The notes under the pieces are model-generated. The model ran no database searches. It was not told where the DNA came from and worked only from the letters and a program-made list of their open reading frames with translations. A stretch of 8,541 bases of DNA, taken from the NCBI GenBank assembly GCA_934636305.1, contig CAKUAM010000086.1, forward strand, positions 1 to 8,541. Direction: 5' to 3'. Made by a program: the position numbers and the translations under genes. The stretch is from an uncultured Oscillospiraceae bacterium. Its GTDB lineage: Bacteria; Bacillota; Clostridia; Oscillospirales; Oscillospiraceae. Below are positions 1 through 5,919 of the stretch, piece by piece; position 1 is the first letter of the stretch, and every line of letters begins with the position of its first letter.

Positions 1-150
1 AGGTTACGTTTGATGCATCCTGCATCTGAATTCAGGTAACAGACATACCGGATAGAACTCATATCGCACCAACTCACCTCACCGCATCTTACTACGCGCC
101 GCCCGTCATTTTGGAATCAGATCTGATAGAAATTGCAATTCAATAGGTAC
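1..150. other. Non-coding stretch, no gene recognised
   Basis: No open frame here has a ribosome site or a recognisable product. The only structure seen is short: a hairpin-capable GATGCA/TGCATC at 12-26, a perfect 10-bp palindrome TCAGATCTGA at 117-126, and another, AATTGCAATT, at 131-140. These lie just beyond the terminator of the operon that ends at 287. They could be regulatory for a gene outside the window, but nothing fixes that. Confidence 0.5.
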
Positions 151-192
151 AAAAAATAGAAGGTACGTCCAAATTCCATGGGCGTACCTTCT
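151..192 (-). terminator. Rho-independent terminator of the two-component operon
   Basis: The arms at 158-170 and 180-192 pair over 13 bp with one G-U pair (AGAAGGTACGTCC against GGGCGTACCTTCT), around a 9-nt loop. Read on the minus strand the hairpin is followed within 2 nt by six T (151-156), so it ends minus-strand transcripts coming from the gene at 287-493. The plus strand has no comparable T tract. Confidence 0.85.
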
Positions 193-286
193 TGCATTGG
201 TCTATCAGTCCCGCGTGGGAAAAATCCGAAAAAGTTAAAGCTGTTTTTGCAATGCAGCCCCAGACTGCAGTCTGCATCACGAGACA

Positions 287-493
287 TTATCCAAGCTTTT
301 CAAGCATTCCATCCGCTGTCAGCCGAACGGCGTCGCCGGGACGCATCATTTTCGTCTGTCCATAGGGCATGCGGATGCACTGCGTTTCTCCGCCGCCCTC
401 CACGGTGACGTTTACCATCGGTTCCGCTCCCTCCGGCAGCTCCTCGCAGCCGTAGTCATCTTCTTCAATTGCAAGAACGCGCAGTCTGTCCAT
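287..493 (-). CDS. Small acidic protein of unknown function, last gene of the two-component operon
   Basis: This encodes 68 residues that I do not recognise as a named family. The start is an ATG at 493 with an AAGGAG ribosome site about 9 nt upstream, and the gene begins only 4 bp after the stop of the response regulator, so the two are almost certainly co-transcribed and translationally close. The N-terminal third is acidic (EEDDYGCEELPEG), followed by a stretch likely to be beta-rich (MVNVTVEGGGETQCIRMPYG). There is no signal peptide and no membrane segment, and it has two cysteines (Cys16, Cys39). The sequence suggests a small soluble beta-fold protein. Its place after a histidine kinase and response regulator suggests an accessory or output role, but that is inference. 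A terminator lies about 95 nt downstream. Confidence 0.75.
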   Translation of the reverse strand: MDRLRVLAIEEDDYGCEELPEGAEPMVNVTVEGGGETQCIRMPYGQTKMMRPGDAVRLTADGMLEKLG

Positions 494-497
494 ACCA

Positions 498-1205
498 TCA
501 ATCTCCTTCGATCATCCGGTATCCCACGCCGGCCTCTGTAAAGATATAGGCCGGCTGGGCCGGATTTTTTTCAATTTTGCGGCGGATATTTGCCATATTC
601 ACGCGCAGGATCTGGTTGTCACTGCGGGCGCTCGGTCCCCAGAGCGTTTTGATCAGGTAATCATACGTCAGGACCTTGCCCGCATGCAGCCCGAGCAGCG
701 CGACAAGCTTATATTCATTCTGCGTCAGGTTCGCATCGCGTCCATCGATAAATACGCGGTGCTTGCCATAATCAATGGTCAGTCCATCCGCGACAAAAAC
801 ACCCGAATTGGCGACTGCCTCATTGCCATCCGGCGTGCGCGTATGGCGCACGGCTGCGCGGATGCGCGCAAGCAGCTCCTCTGTGCCAAAGGGCTTCGTC
901 AGATAGTCATCAGCCCCTGCATCCAGTGCCTCCACCTTATCGCGCTCATGGCTGCGCGCGGAGACCACCACGATCGGCACCTTTGACCATTTGCGTACAC
1001 TCTTGAGAATCGACATGCCATCCATATCCGGCAGGCCAAGATCCAGAATGATAATGTCCGGGCAATGGGAGGAAATCATGGTGTTTGCCATTGCCCCTGT
1101 CCCGGCCACAAGCACATCATAGCCGTTGGCCGTCAGAATTGCCTGCATAAAGCTGCAGATGGTCCGCTCATCCTCAATCAGCAAAATCTTCTCTTTGATC
1201 TTCAT
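498..1205 (-). CDS. KdpE/OmpR-family response regulator
   Basis: This is a 235-residue DNA-binding response regulator of the OmpR/PhoB class, closest in layout to KdpE. The receiver domain (about 5-120) shows the acidic pair Glu11-Asp12, the phospho-acceptor Asp55 in IIILDLGLPD, Ser82 in VVVSARS and Lys104 in YLTKPF. The C-terminal winged helix (about 135-232) contains LTQNEYKLVALL and ends TEAGVGYRM, as in KdpE-type proteins. The ATG at 1205 is chosen because it has a GGAGGG site about 8 nt upstream and gives the normal family length. The frame stays open to 1436, but that part only shadows the kinase. The gene overlaps the 3' end of the kinase gene by 32 bp, implying coupled translation. 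The likely target includes its own promoter (half-sites at 2341-2400). No potassium-uptake gene is present here, so the regulon is unknown. Confidence 0.93.
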   Translation of the reverse strand: MKIKEKILLIEDERTICSFMQAILTANGYDVLVAGTGAMANTMISSHCPDIIILDLGLPDMDGMSILKSVRKWSKVPIVVVSARSHERDKVEALDAGADDYLTKPFGTEELLARIRAAVRHTRTPDGNEAVANSGVFVADGLTIDYGKHRVFIDGRDANLTQNEYKLVALLGLHAGKVLTYDYLIKTLWGPSARSDNQILRVNMANIRRKIEKNPAQPAYIFTEAGVGYRMIEGD

Positions 1206-2295
1206 GGCTATTTCCCTCCAATGGAAGTGTGAACTGCAGCACTGCGCCGCCGGACTTCTGGTTAAACGCACGCATGGTACCGCCATGCGCCTGCACAATC
1301 GACAGGCAGACGGACAGGCCGATGCCCATATTACGCTTGCAGTCGGTCGAATCGCCGGTATCGTGGGCAAGGTAGCCGTCAAACAAATGCGCCAGCTGCT
1401 CCTTCGCAATCCCCTGTCCGTTATCGGCCACCTCAAAAACTGCCGTATCGTCCCGCCGCGTCAGCAGCAGTCGGATCCGTGTAGTCGATCCCCCATGCTG
1501 GACGGCATTTTCCATCAGGTTGAGGAGCACCTGCTCAATGAGAATCACGTCCATCGGGATCATCAGAAGCTCCTGCGGCGCATGGATCTCCACCTCTGTT
1601 TTGGGATAATGCCGCTGGAATTTCTGCGCTGCCGCACCCAGCACCTCCTCGCCAGCCTCCAGCTCCTTTTTAAGGTTGGAGGTATCACCGGAAATGCGCG
1701 TAACAGACAGTAAATTCTCCATCACACCAACCAGCCAGTTTGACTCGTCCCGGATATTCTCAAGCAGGCCACGCTGCGTCTCCGGGGAAAATTTGTCCCC
1801 GTTTTCCAGAATCGCGTCAATTCCACCCACAATCGCAGTCAGCGGCGTGCGGATATCGTGTGAGACTGCGCGCAGCAGATTGCCGCGCATTTTTTCCCGC
1901 TCGGCCTCCGCGCGGATCTTCTCCTGCTGCTTGATCTGCGTGGTCAGCGTGCTGACCACAATCGACACCGCCAGCATCACAAGAAACGTCAGCGGATACC
2001 CGGCAATGGTGAAATTCAGCTGCATATACGGATATGTAAAAATATAGTTGACGCCGATGACGCCAATGACCGACGCCAGAAGGCCAAACAGATACCCATC
2101 CGTAAAACGGGAAACCAGCACCACCGCCAACTCAAAGATCAGCGCAACGTACACATCCGAAGAATCAAATATACGCAGCAGCGCGCACAGCGCAGCCGCC
2201 GCCCCCAGCACGCCGATCCAGATAAAAAAGTCATGCCAGGAAAGCTGGAAAAGCTGCCGGAGCCTCTGCTTCGCGGATTGCTCTTTTTTTTTCAA
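1174..2295 (-). CDS. KdpD-like sensor histidine kinase without the N-terminal KdpD/Usp region
   Basis: This 373-residue membrane histidine kinase matches the C-terminal half of KdpD. Four hydrophobic segments (about 23-43, 48-64, 67-90, 100-121) match the DUF4118 four-helix bundle. They are followed by a short linker, the H-box RAVSHDIRTPLTAIVGG with His146, the N-box LNLMENAVQHG with Asn263, and the ATP-lid motifs DNGQG (291-295) and GIGL (324-327). Full-length KdpD carries a cytoplasmic sensor and a Usp domain before the membrane part; here both are absent, a form known from other Clostridia. It should autophosphorylate at His146 and pass phosphate to Asp55 of the regulator encoded next. 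The start is a TTG at 2295 preceded by GGGTGAGGAG; no ATG occurs in frame before residue 91. The second to fourth codons form a run of nine A. Confidence 0.92.
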   Translation of the reverse strand: MKKKEQSAKQRLRQLFQLSWHDFFIWIGVLGAAAALCALLRIFDSSDVYVALIFELAVVLVSRFTDGYLFGLLASVIGVIGVNYIFTYPYMQLNFTIAGYPLTFLVMLAVSIVVSTLTTQIKQQEKIRAEAEREKMRGNLLRAVSHDIRTPLTAIVGGIDAILENGDKFSPETQRGLLENIRDESNWLVGVMENLLSVTRISGDTSNLKKELEAGEEVLGAAAQKFQRHYPKTEVEIHAPQELLMIPMDVILIEQVLLNLMENAVQHGGSTTRIRLLLTRRDDTAVFEVADNGQGIAKEQLAHLFDGYLAHDTGDSTDCKRNMGIGLSVCLSIVQAHGGTMRAFNQKSGGAVLQFTLPLEGNSHEDQREDFAD

Positions 2296-2309
2296 TACTC
2301 CTCACCCAT
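2293..2309 (-). promoter_or_regulatory. TTG start and ribosome site of the kinase gene, overlapped by a five-codon ORF
   Basis: The kinase start is TTG (2293-2295), with GAGGAG ending 2 nt upstream and GGGTGAG just before that. An ATG at 2307-2309 opens the mini-frame ATG GGT GAG GAG TAT TGA, whose stop overlaps the TTG. The ATG lies about 2 nt from the predicted transcription start near 2311. The mini-ORF may be chance, but the TTG start itself is well supported by the lack of alternatives. Confidence 0.55.
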
Positions 2310-2317
2310 TTTATAGT

Positions 2318-2346
2318 ATCATATTGTGCAAACGCAGTCGTGTTAA
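2318..2346 (-). promoter_or_regulatory. Sigma-A promoter of the two-component operon
   Basis: Read on the minus strand, a -35 TTAACA (2341-2346) is followed after exactly 17 bp by a -10 TATGAT (2318-2323). The predicted start of transcription is near 2311, giving a leader of only about 16 nt before the kinase TTG. The -35 element sits inside one of the repeated TGTTAAG half-sites, a layout typical of direct control by an OmpR-family regulator. Confidence 0.75.
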
Positions 2347-2400
2347 GGCTATGTTAAGATTCGCCTCTCACGGCAGCTGAATCTTAACATGTGCTTGTCT
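2341..2400. promoter_or_regulatory. Probable response-regulator operator: two facing pairs of 11-bp-spaced half-sites
   Basis: TGTTAAG occurs at 2341-2347 and 2352-2358, starts 11 bp apart. On the other side, CTTAACA at 2383-2389 is followed 11 bp later by the weaker CTTGTCT (2394-2400). The inner copies are part of a perfect 12-bp inverted repeat, ATGTTAAGATTC (2351-2362) and GAATCTTAACAT (2379-2390), with 16 bp between. Direct repeats on an 11-bp pitch are the usual binding layout of OmpR/PhoB-type dimers. The neighbouring KdpE-like regulator is the natural candidate, acting on its own operon. Confidence 0.65.
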
Positions 2401-2430
2401 CCGGCCGTGCCATAATTCCTTGCCTGACAC

Positions 2431-2474
2431 AATCTGAAAAAGTCTGCTGCAAATGCAGCAGACTTTTTCAGATT
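2431..2474 (-). terminator. Perfect hairpin terminator after the rrf2 gene, symmetric enough for both strands
   Basis: The arms AATCTGAAAAAGTCTGCTGC (2431-2450) and GCAGCAGACTTTTTCAGATT (2455-2474) are perfect complements around a 4-nt loop. Each strand presents a GC-richer core (GTCTGCTGC) followed by TTTTT, so it can end transcription either way. On the minus strand it ends the HD-mnmA-rrf2 transcript. The stop codon of the rrf2 gene (2468-2470) lies inside the hairpin. No plus-strand gene enters it within the window. Confidence 0.85.
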
Positions 2475-2887
2475 ACATAGTCATCCGCTACGTCACCCTC
2501 CATCAGGCTCTCCAGCGTCACATCGTCCAGATAGCCGGCCACGCGCGCATCAAGCTCCCGCCATACTGCCGCCGTGCGGCCGGCAGCCTCTCTGGCATCA
2601 AGCTGCGCCCCCTCTCCAAGACAGGACAGCGATCCCTCCGCCTGCCTGAGAATCTCGCCTGCGGAATAATCCGCCGGCTCACGCGTCAGGCGGTAGCCGC
2701 CGCCCTTGCCGTGCGCGCCTTCGATAAGGCCGACCTTCGCAAGCTGCAGCATAATGCGCTCCAGATACTTCTGCGAAATCTCCTGCCGCTGGGCAATCTC
2801 CTTCACAGGAATGAAGCTGCCGCTGCGATGCTCCGCCAGATCCACCATGACGCGCAGCGCATAGCGTCCCTTCGACGTAATCAGCAT
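2468..2887 (-). CDS. Rrf2-family transcriptional regulator, CymR-like
   Basis: This 139-residue Rrf2 regulator begins MLITSKGRYALRVMVDLA, the family's N-terminal signature. It has a winged helix (about 10-67) including the recognition region ISQKYLERIMLQL and the wing HGKGGGYRL. Only one cysteine (Cys89) is present in the loop where IscR and NsrR carry three iron-sulfur ligands, so a 2Fe-2S cofactor is unlikely. This favours CymR, the cysteine-metabolism repressor of Bacillus and Staphylococcus. The C terminus is Asp-Asp-Tyr-Val-Ile; the terminal Tyr-x-Ile resembles the end of Bacillus CymR and the Ile-ended tails that enter the CysK active site. The ATG at 2887 has a GGAGG site and overlaps the end of mnmA by 7 bp (ATGCTGA). 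The nearby cysK gene fits a CymR-CysK pair. IscR-like control of sulfur trafficking is the alternative. Confidence 0.9.
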   Translation of the reverse strand: MLITSKGRYALRVMVDLAEHRSGSFIPVKEIAQRQEISQKYLERIMLQLAKVGLIEGAHGKGGGYRLTREPADYSAGEILRQAEGSLSCLGEGAQLDAREAAGRTAAVWRELDARVAGYLDDVTLESLMEGDVADDYVI

Positions 2888-3972
2888 GGCGCAGCCTCCT
2901 CCCGGGTGATGATCCCACCGCCTAGAACAATCTCCCCATCGTACAAAACCGCCGACTGCCCGGGCGTCATGGCCCGCAGCGGCTCGTCAAAGACGAGCCG
3001 CACGCAGCCGTTTTCTGCCGGGTAAACTGTACAGGGCTTTTCCGGCTGGCGGTAGCGCGTTTTTGCGCTGCAGCGCAGCGGCAGCGCAGGCGTCTGTCCG
3101 GAAATCCAGTGCATCCGGGACACAAGACATTCCCGCGAAAAAAGCGCCTCATTCGGGCCAATGACGACAGCATTCTGCTCCGGCAGGATCCTTACCACAT
3201 AGAGCTTTCCGTCCGACGGCATGGCAAGCCCGCGCCGCTGGCCGACAGTATAATGGATGATGCCGCGGTGCTGGCCGATTACGTTGCCCTGCAGGTCCAA
3301 AAACGGCCCCGGCTCTGAGGCCCTGCCGGTGTGCTGCTCAATTACGCGCGCATAATCGCCGTCCGGGACAAAGCAGATATCCTGGCTGTCATGCTTGTGC
3401 GCGTTGACAAGTCCGGCCTGCTCTGCAATCTCACGTGCATCCGTCTTGCAGAAGGTCCCAAGCGGGAATTTGACGCGCGCAAGCTTCTCCTGCGTCAGAT
3501 CGTAAAGGACATAGCTCTGGTCCTTCGTGGCATCAAGTGCTTTTTTGAGCACATAGTTTCCATCCTGCAGCTCAATTCTGGCGTAATGTCCTGTCGCAAT
3601 ATACCGGCAATCCATCACATCCGCCCGCTCGAACAGCTTGTCAAACTTCAGATACCGGTTGCAGTCAATGCAGGGATTGGGCGTAAAGCCATGCAGATAC
3701 GCCTCGGCAAAGCGATCGATCACGCACGAGCGGAATTTATCCTTCAGATTGAACATGTAAAACGGCATTCCCAGCCGGTAGGCCACGCTGCGCGCGTCCT
3801 CTGCATCGTCAAGCGAACAGCAGGTATGCCCCTTGGGGATCCCCGCATCCTCATTGTCGTAGAGCTTCATCATGCAGCCCACACAGTCATAGCCCTCGTC
3901 CGTCAGCAGCTTTGCCGCGACGGAGGAATCCACGCCGCCGGACATGGCGACCAGCACACGGTTATTCTCCAT
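2881..3972 (-). CDS. mnmA: tRNA-specific 2-thiouridylase MnmA
   Basis: MnmA (363 residues) adenylates U34 of tRNA Lys, Glu and Gln and replaces its O2 with sulfur delivered from a cysteine desulfurase. The ATP pyrophosphatase loop SGGVDSS is at 11-17, the NPCIDCNRYLKF motif at 99-110 with the likely catalytic Cys104, GHYAR at 128-132, and the second catalytic cysteine Cys200 in HDSQDICFVPDG. A C-terminal beta-barrel region (about 215-360) completes a normal-length protein. The ATG at 3972 matches the family start. An upstream TTG at 4002 in the same frame would add ten residues of poor character. The start overlaps the preceding HD gene by 11 bp and has no clear ribosome site of its own, so translation probably depends on coupling. 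The desulfurase partner is not in the window. Confidence 0.96.
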   Translation of the reverse strand: MENNRVLVAMSGGVDSSVAAKLLTDEGYDCVGCMMKLYDNEDAGIPKGHTCCSLDDAEDARSVAYRLGMPFYMFNLKDKFRSCVIDRFAEAYLHGFTPNPCIDCNRYLKFDKLFERADVMDCRYIATGHYARIELQDGNYVLKKALDATKDQSYVLYDLTQEKLARVKFPLGTFCKTDAREIAEQAGLVNAHKHDSQDICFVPDGDYARVIEQHTGRASEPGPFLDLQGNVIGQHRGIIHYTVGQRRGLAMPSDGKLYVVRILPEQNAVVIGPNEALFSRECLVSRMHWISGQTPALPLRCSAKTRYRQPEKPCTVYPAENGCVRLVFDEPLRAMTPGQSAVLYDGEIVLGGGIITREEAAPC

Positions 3973-4525
3973 TGGCAGCCGGGGACGCCTGCATGGCGGC
4001 AATCGTCTTTTCCATCAGCTCATCCAGCGACCAGCCAAGCATTTCGGCTCCGCGCTCAATGACCTCACGCGAGCAGCCGGCGGCGAATTTCTTATCCTTG
4101 AATTTCTTCTTCAGGGATTTGAGCTGCAGATCCTGCACGCTTCTGGTTGGCAGCATACGCACCACAGCGCCAATCAGTCCGCTCAGCTCATCTGTGGCAT
4201 AGAGCACCTTTTCCAGCTCATGCTCCGGCTGCACGTCCACGCGCAGCATGTACCCATGGCTGGCCACCGCATGGATCAGCCGCTCATCCACGCCCTTTTC
4301 CCGCAGGATCTCGCTCTCCTTCGTGCAGTGTTCCTCCGGGAACTGCTCAAAATCCAGATCATGCAGAATACCGACCGTCTGCCAGAAATCTGCCTCCTCT
4401 GCATAGCCAAGCTGCACAGCGAAATAGCGCATCACATCGCCCACGATGCGCGCATGCAGCCGATGAAATTCTCCTTCATTATATTCGCAAAGCAGGTCCC
4501 ACGCCTGCTCCTTCGTCGGAATCAT
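3962..4525 (-). CDS. HD-domain phosphohydrolase-like protein
   Basis: This 187-residue soluble protein has the metal-binding pattern of the HD superfamily: His24 in HRLHARIVGDVMRYFA, the His55-Asp56 pair in VGILHDLDFEQF, His85/His90 in LIHAVASHGY, and Asp112 in LYATDELSGLIGA. Proteins of this outline hydrolyse phosphate esters, often of nucleotides, but the substrate here cannot be told from sequence. The C-terminal part is lysine-rich (LKSLKKKFKDKKFA, 136-149), then helical. The ATG at 4525 has a good GGGAGGG site about 6 nt upstream. It is the first gene of an operon with mnmA (11-bp overlap) and the Rrf2 gene. The close linkage to a tRNA-thiolation enzyme suggests a possible role in nucleotide or tRNA metabolism, but this is inference from context only. 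Confidence 0.88.
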   Translation of the reverse strand: MIPTKEQAWDLLCEYNEGEFHRLHARIVGDVMRYFAVQLGYAEEADFWQTVGILHDLDFEQFPEEHCTKESEILREKGVDERLIHAVASHGYMLRVDVQPEHELEKVLYATDELSGLIGAVVRMLPTRSVQDLQLKSLKKKFKDKKFAAGCSREVIERGAEMLGWSLDELMEKTIAAMQASPAANGE

Positions 4526-4557
4526 GAATATCCCTCCCGTTGTTACGTTTCTATCGT

Positions 4558-4586
4558 ATCATAGCATAAAAGGCACGGGGTTTAAA
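4558..4586 (-). promoter_or_regulatory. Candidate promoter of the HD-mnmA-rrf2 operon, inside the cysK terminator
   Basis: On the minus strand TTTAAA (4581-4586) is followed after 17 bp by TATGAT (4558-4563), placing the start near 4551, about 26 nt before the HD gene. The -35 is weak (four of six). It lies in the loop of the cysK terminator hairpin, so the two genes are transcribed separately but share the same 50 bp. Confidence 0.5.
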
Positions 4587-4598
4587 GTCCTCCGTGCC
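4568..4598 (-). terminator. Rho-independent terminator of cysK
   Basis: GGCACGG (4572-4578) pairs with CCGTGCC (4592-4598), with further partial pairing towards the loop. On the minus strand the stem is followed by TTTT (4568-4571). It lies about 30 bp after the cysK stop. The T tract is short, so some read-through into the HD operon is possible. Confidence 0.75.
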
Positions 4599-4629
4599 AA
4601 AGATTTGCGGCGCGCTGAAGCTTTTGGTG

Positions 4630-5562
4630 TCAGTCTGCGAACAGCGGCGTAGACAGATACCGATCGCCCGTGTCAGGCAGCAGAACGACAATGTTCTTGC
4701 CCTCGTTCTCCGGCCGCTTTGCAAGCTCAATCGCCGCATACAGAGCCGCACCGGAGGAAATACCGACCAGCACGCCCTCCTTCTTGCCGACCAGCTTACC
4801 GGTTGCAAATGCCTCCTCATTGCTGATGGGCAGGATCTCGTCATAGATCTTCGTATCCAGCACGTCGGGAACAAAGCCAGCGCCGATGCCCTGGATCTTA
4901 TGTGAGCCCGCAACGCCCTGGGAAAGCACCGGGGAGCTTGCCGGCTCCACCGCGACGACCTTCACTGCAGGATTCCTGGATTTCAGATACTGGCCCACGC
5001 CGGTAACCGTGCCGCCGGTGCCGACGCCGGCAACAAAGTAATCCACCTTACCGTCGGTATCCTCGTAAATTTCCGGGCCCGTCGTCTCAAAATGAGCCTT
5101 GGGGTTGGAGGGGTTGACAAACTGGCCGGGCACAAAGCTGTTCGGCGTCTGCGCCGCAAGCTCGTCCGCCTTGGCAATTGCGCCCTTCATGCCCTTGGAG
5201 GCTTCAGTCAGGACAAGCTCTGCGCCATATGCCTTCATCAGCTGGCGGCGCTCCACCGACATGCTCTCCGGCATGACGATGATGATCTTATAGCCGCGTG
5301 CCGCCGCAACGGAGGCCAGGCCAATGCCGGTGTTGCCGGAGGTGGGCTCAATGATCACGGAGCCCGGCTTCAGCTTGCCGGCGGCCTCTGCGTCATCGAT
5401 CATCTTCTTTGCAATGCGGTCCTTGACGGAGCCGGCGGGGTTGAAATATTCCAGCTTTGCCAGGATTTTTGCGCGCAGGTTCAGTTCCTTTTCAATGTGG
5501 GTGAGCTCAAGCAGCGGGGTTTTGCCAATCAGCTGATCTGCAGATGTATAGATACGGGACAT
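4630..5562 (-). CDS. cysK: Cysteine synthase A (O-acetylserine sulfhydrylase)
   Basis: CysK (310 residues) makes L-cysteine from O-acetylserine and sulfide with pyridoxal phosphate. The PLP lysine is Lys47 in [16 protein letters not shown]. The substrate loop TSGNTGIG is at 74-81, the phosphate-binding GTGGT at 181-185, [12 protein letters not shown] at 221-232, and SSGAA (269-273) holds the serine that contacts the PLP ring. It ends [14 protein letters not shown], typical of CysK, at normal family length. The ATG at 5562 has an AGGAG site about 8 nt upstream. No cysE is next to it; it stands alone with a terminator and an unusually long leader that contains a MITE-like element. In Bacillus and Staphylococcus CysK also binds CymR, and a CymR-like Rrf2 gene lies about 1.7 kb downstream on the same strand. 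Confidence 0.97.
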   Translation of the reverse strand: MSRIYTSADQLIGKTPLLELTHIEKELNLRAKILAKLEYFNPAGSVKDRIAKKMIDDAEAAGKLKPGSVIIEPTSGNTGIGLASVAAARGYKIIIVMPESMSVERRQLMKAYGAELVLTEASKGMKGAIAKADELAAQTPNSFVPGQFVNPSNPKAHFETTGPEIYEDTDGKVDYFVAGVGTGGTVTGVGQYLKSRNPAVKVVAVEPASSPVLSQGVAGSHKIQGIGAGFVPDVLDTKIYDEILPISNEEAFATGKLVGKKEGVLVGISSGAALYAAIELAKRPENEGKNIVVLLPDTGDRYLSTPLFAD

Positions 5563-5593
5563 TGTTAAAATCTCCTTTTATTTCAGATATTTT

Positions 5594-5760
5594 TAGGGCA
5601 ACACCGCACAATTCGGCAAGAGGCTTCGACGAGAGATTTTGTTCCAAGATAAAGTTTGGAAAACGCAGGAATACTGTATGTATTTCAAGTTTTTCAAACT
5701 GCAAGATTGGGACAAAAGATCCGGCGAAGGCCGCAGACGCAATTGTGCGGTGCTGCCTTA
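5594..5760. mobile_element. MITE-like inverted-repeat element in the cysK leader
   Basis: The ends TAGGGCAACACCGCACAATT (5594-5613) and AATTGTGCGGTGCTGCCTTA (5741-5760) are inverted repeats matching at 18 of 20 positions. The interior also pairs imperfectly all the way to an AATAC/GTATT tip centred near 5677, so either strand could fold into one long hairpin. Both ends carry TA outside GGGC/GCCT, consistent with a TA target duplication as made by IS630/Tc1-type transposases. No transposase is encoded and the open frames crossing it look spurious. The right side ends about 32 bp before the cysK ATG, so the element separates the likely cysK promoter from the gene and should be transcribed with it. 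The family name is not known to me. Confidence 0.7.
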
Positions 5761-5810
5761 GATTCGATTAGAGTTGAAATGATACCGTCTGTTTTGAAGC
5801 ATTGGACGAC

Positions 5811-5861
5811 TCACCACATCCGACATCGCTTCGCGGCAAACAGCTGTGACATCGAGTACAT
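5811..5861 (-). CDS. Possible 16-residue leader peptide upstream of cysK
   Basis: A short frame ATG...TGA encodes MYSMSQLFAAKRCRMW. It has an AAGGAAGG ribosome site (5865-5872, minus strand) about 3-6 nt before the ATG and lies about 50 nt inside the predicted cysK transcript. Three methionines and one cysteine (Cys13) in 16 residues, with the run Arg-Cys-Arg-Met-Trp at the end, would suit translation-dependent sensing of sulfur amino acids. No attenuator hairpin with a T tract was found between its stop and cysK; the MITE now occupies the next segment. It could be chance, since short frames with fair ribosome sites arise often. Confidence 0.35.
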   Translation of the reverse strand: MYSMSQLFAAKRCRMW

Positions 5862-5919
5862 CTGCCTTCCTTCTTTCTTTCGGAACCAAACAGGTATGTT
5901 GGTTTTTCTTGATGGCAGT

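Noticed and set aside
178..408. Plus-strand frame of 76 codons
   Set aside because: It begins in the operon terminator loop and runs antisense to the small gene at 287-493, with no ribosome site.
1206..1436. N-terminal extension of the response regulator frame
   Set aside because: The extra 77 residues lie inside the kinase gene, resemble no receiver domain and lack a ribosome site; the ATG at 1205 with GGAGGG gives the normal length.
3973..4002. Upstream TTG start for mnmA
   Set aside because: It would add ten arginine/proline-rich residues inside the HD gene; MnmA proteins begin a few residues before the SGGVDSS loop, matching the ATG at 3972.
5507..5771. Short frames on both strands across the inverted-repeat element
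   Set aside because: They use TTG or weak starts, cross the element's ends into flanking DNA, and show no domain; they are best explained by a non-coding MITE.
5882..5908. Plus-strand terminator-like AACCAA/TTGGTT hairpin with following T run
   Set aside because: The stem is only 6 bp and AT-rich, and no plus-strand gene reads into it.
5761..5913. T-box, S-box or other known riboswitch in the cysK leader
   Set aside because: No T-box GGUGG-type bulge, no S-box core and no terminator/antiterminator pair could be found by eye.
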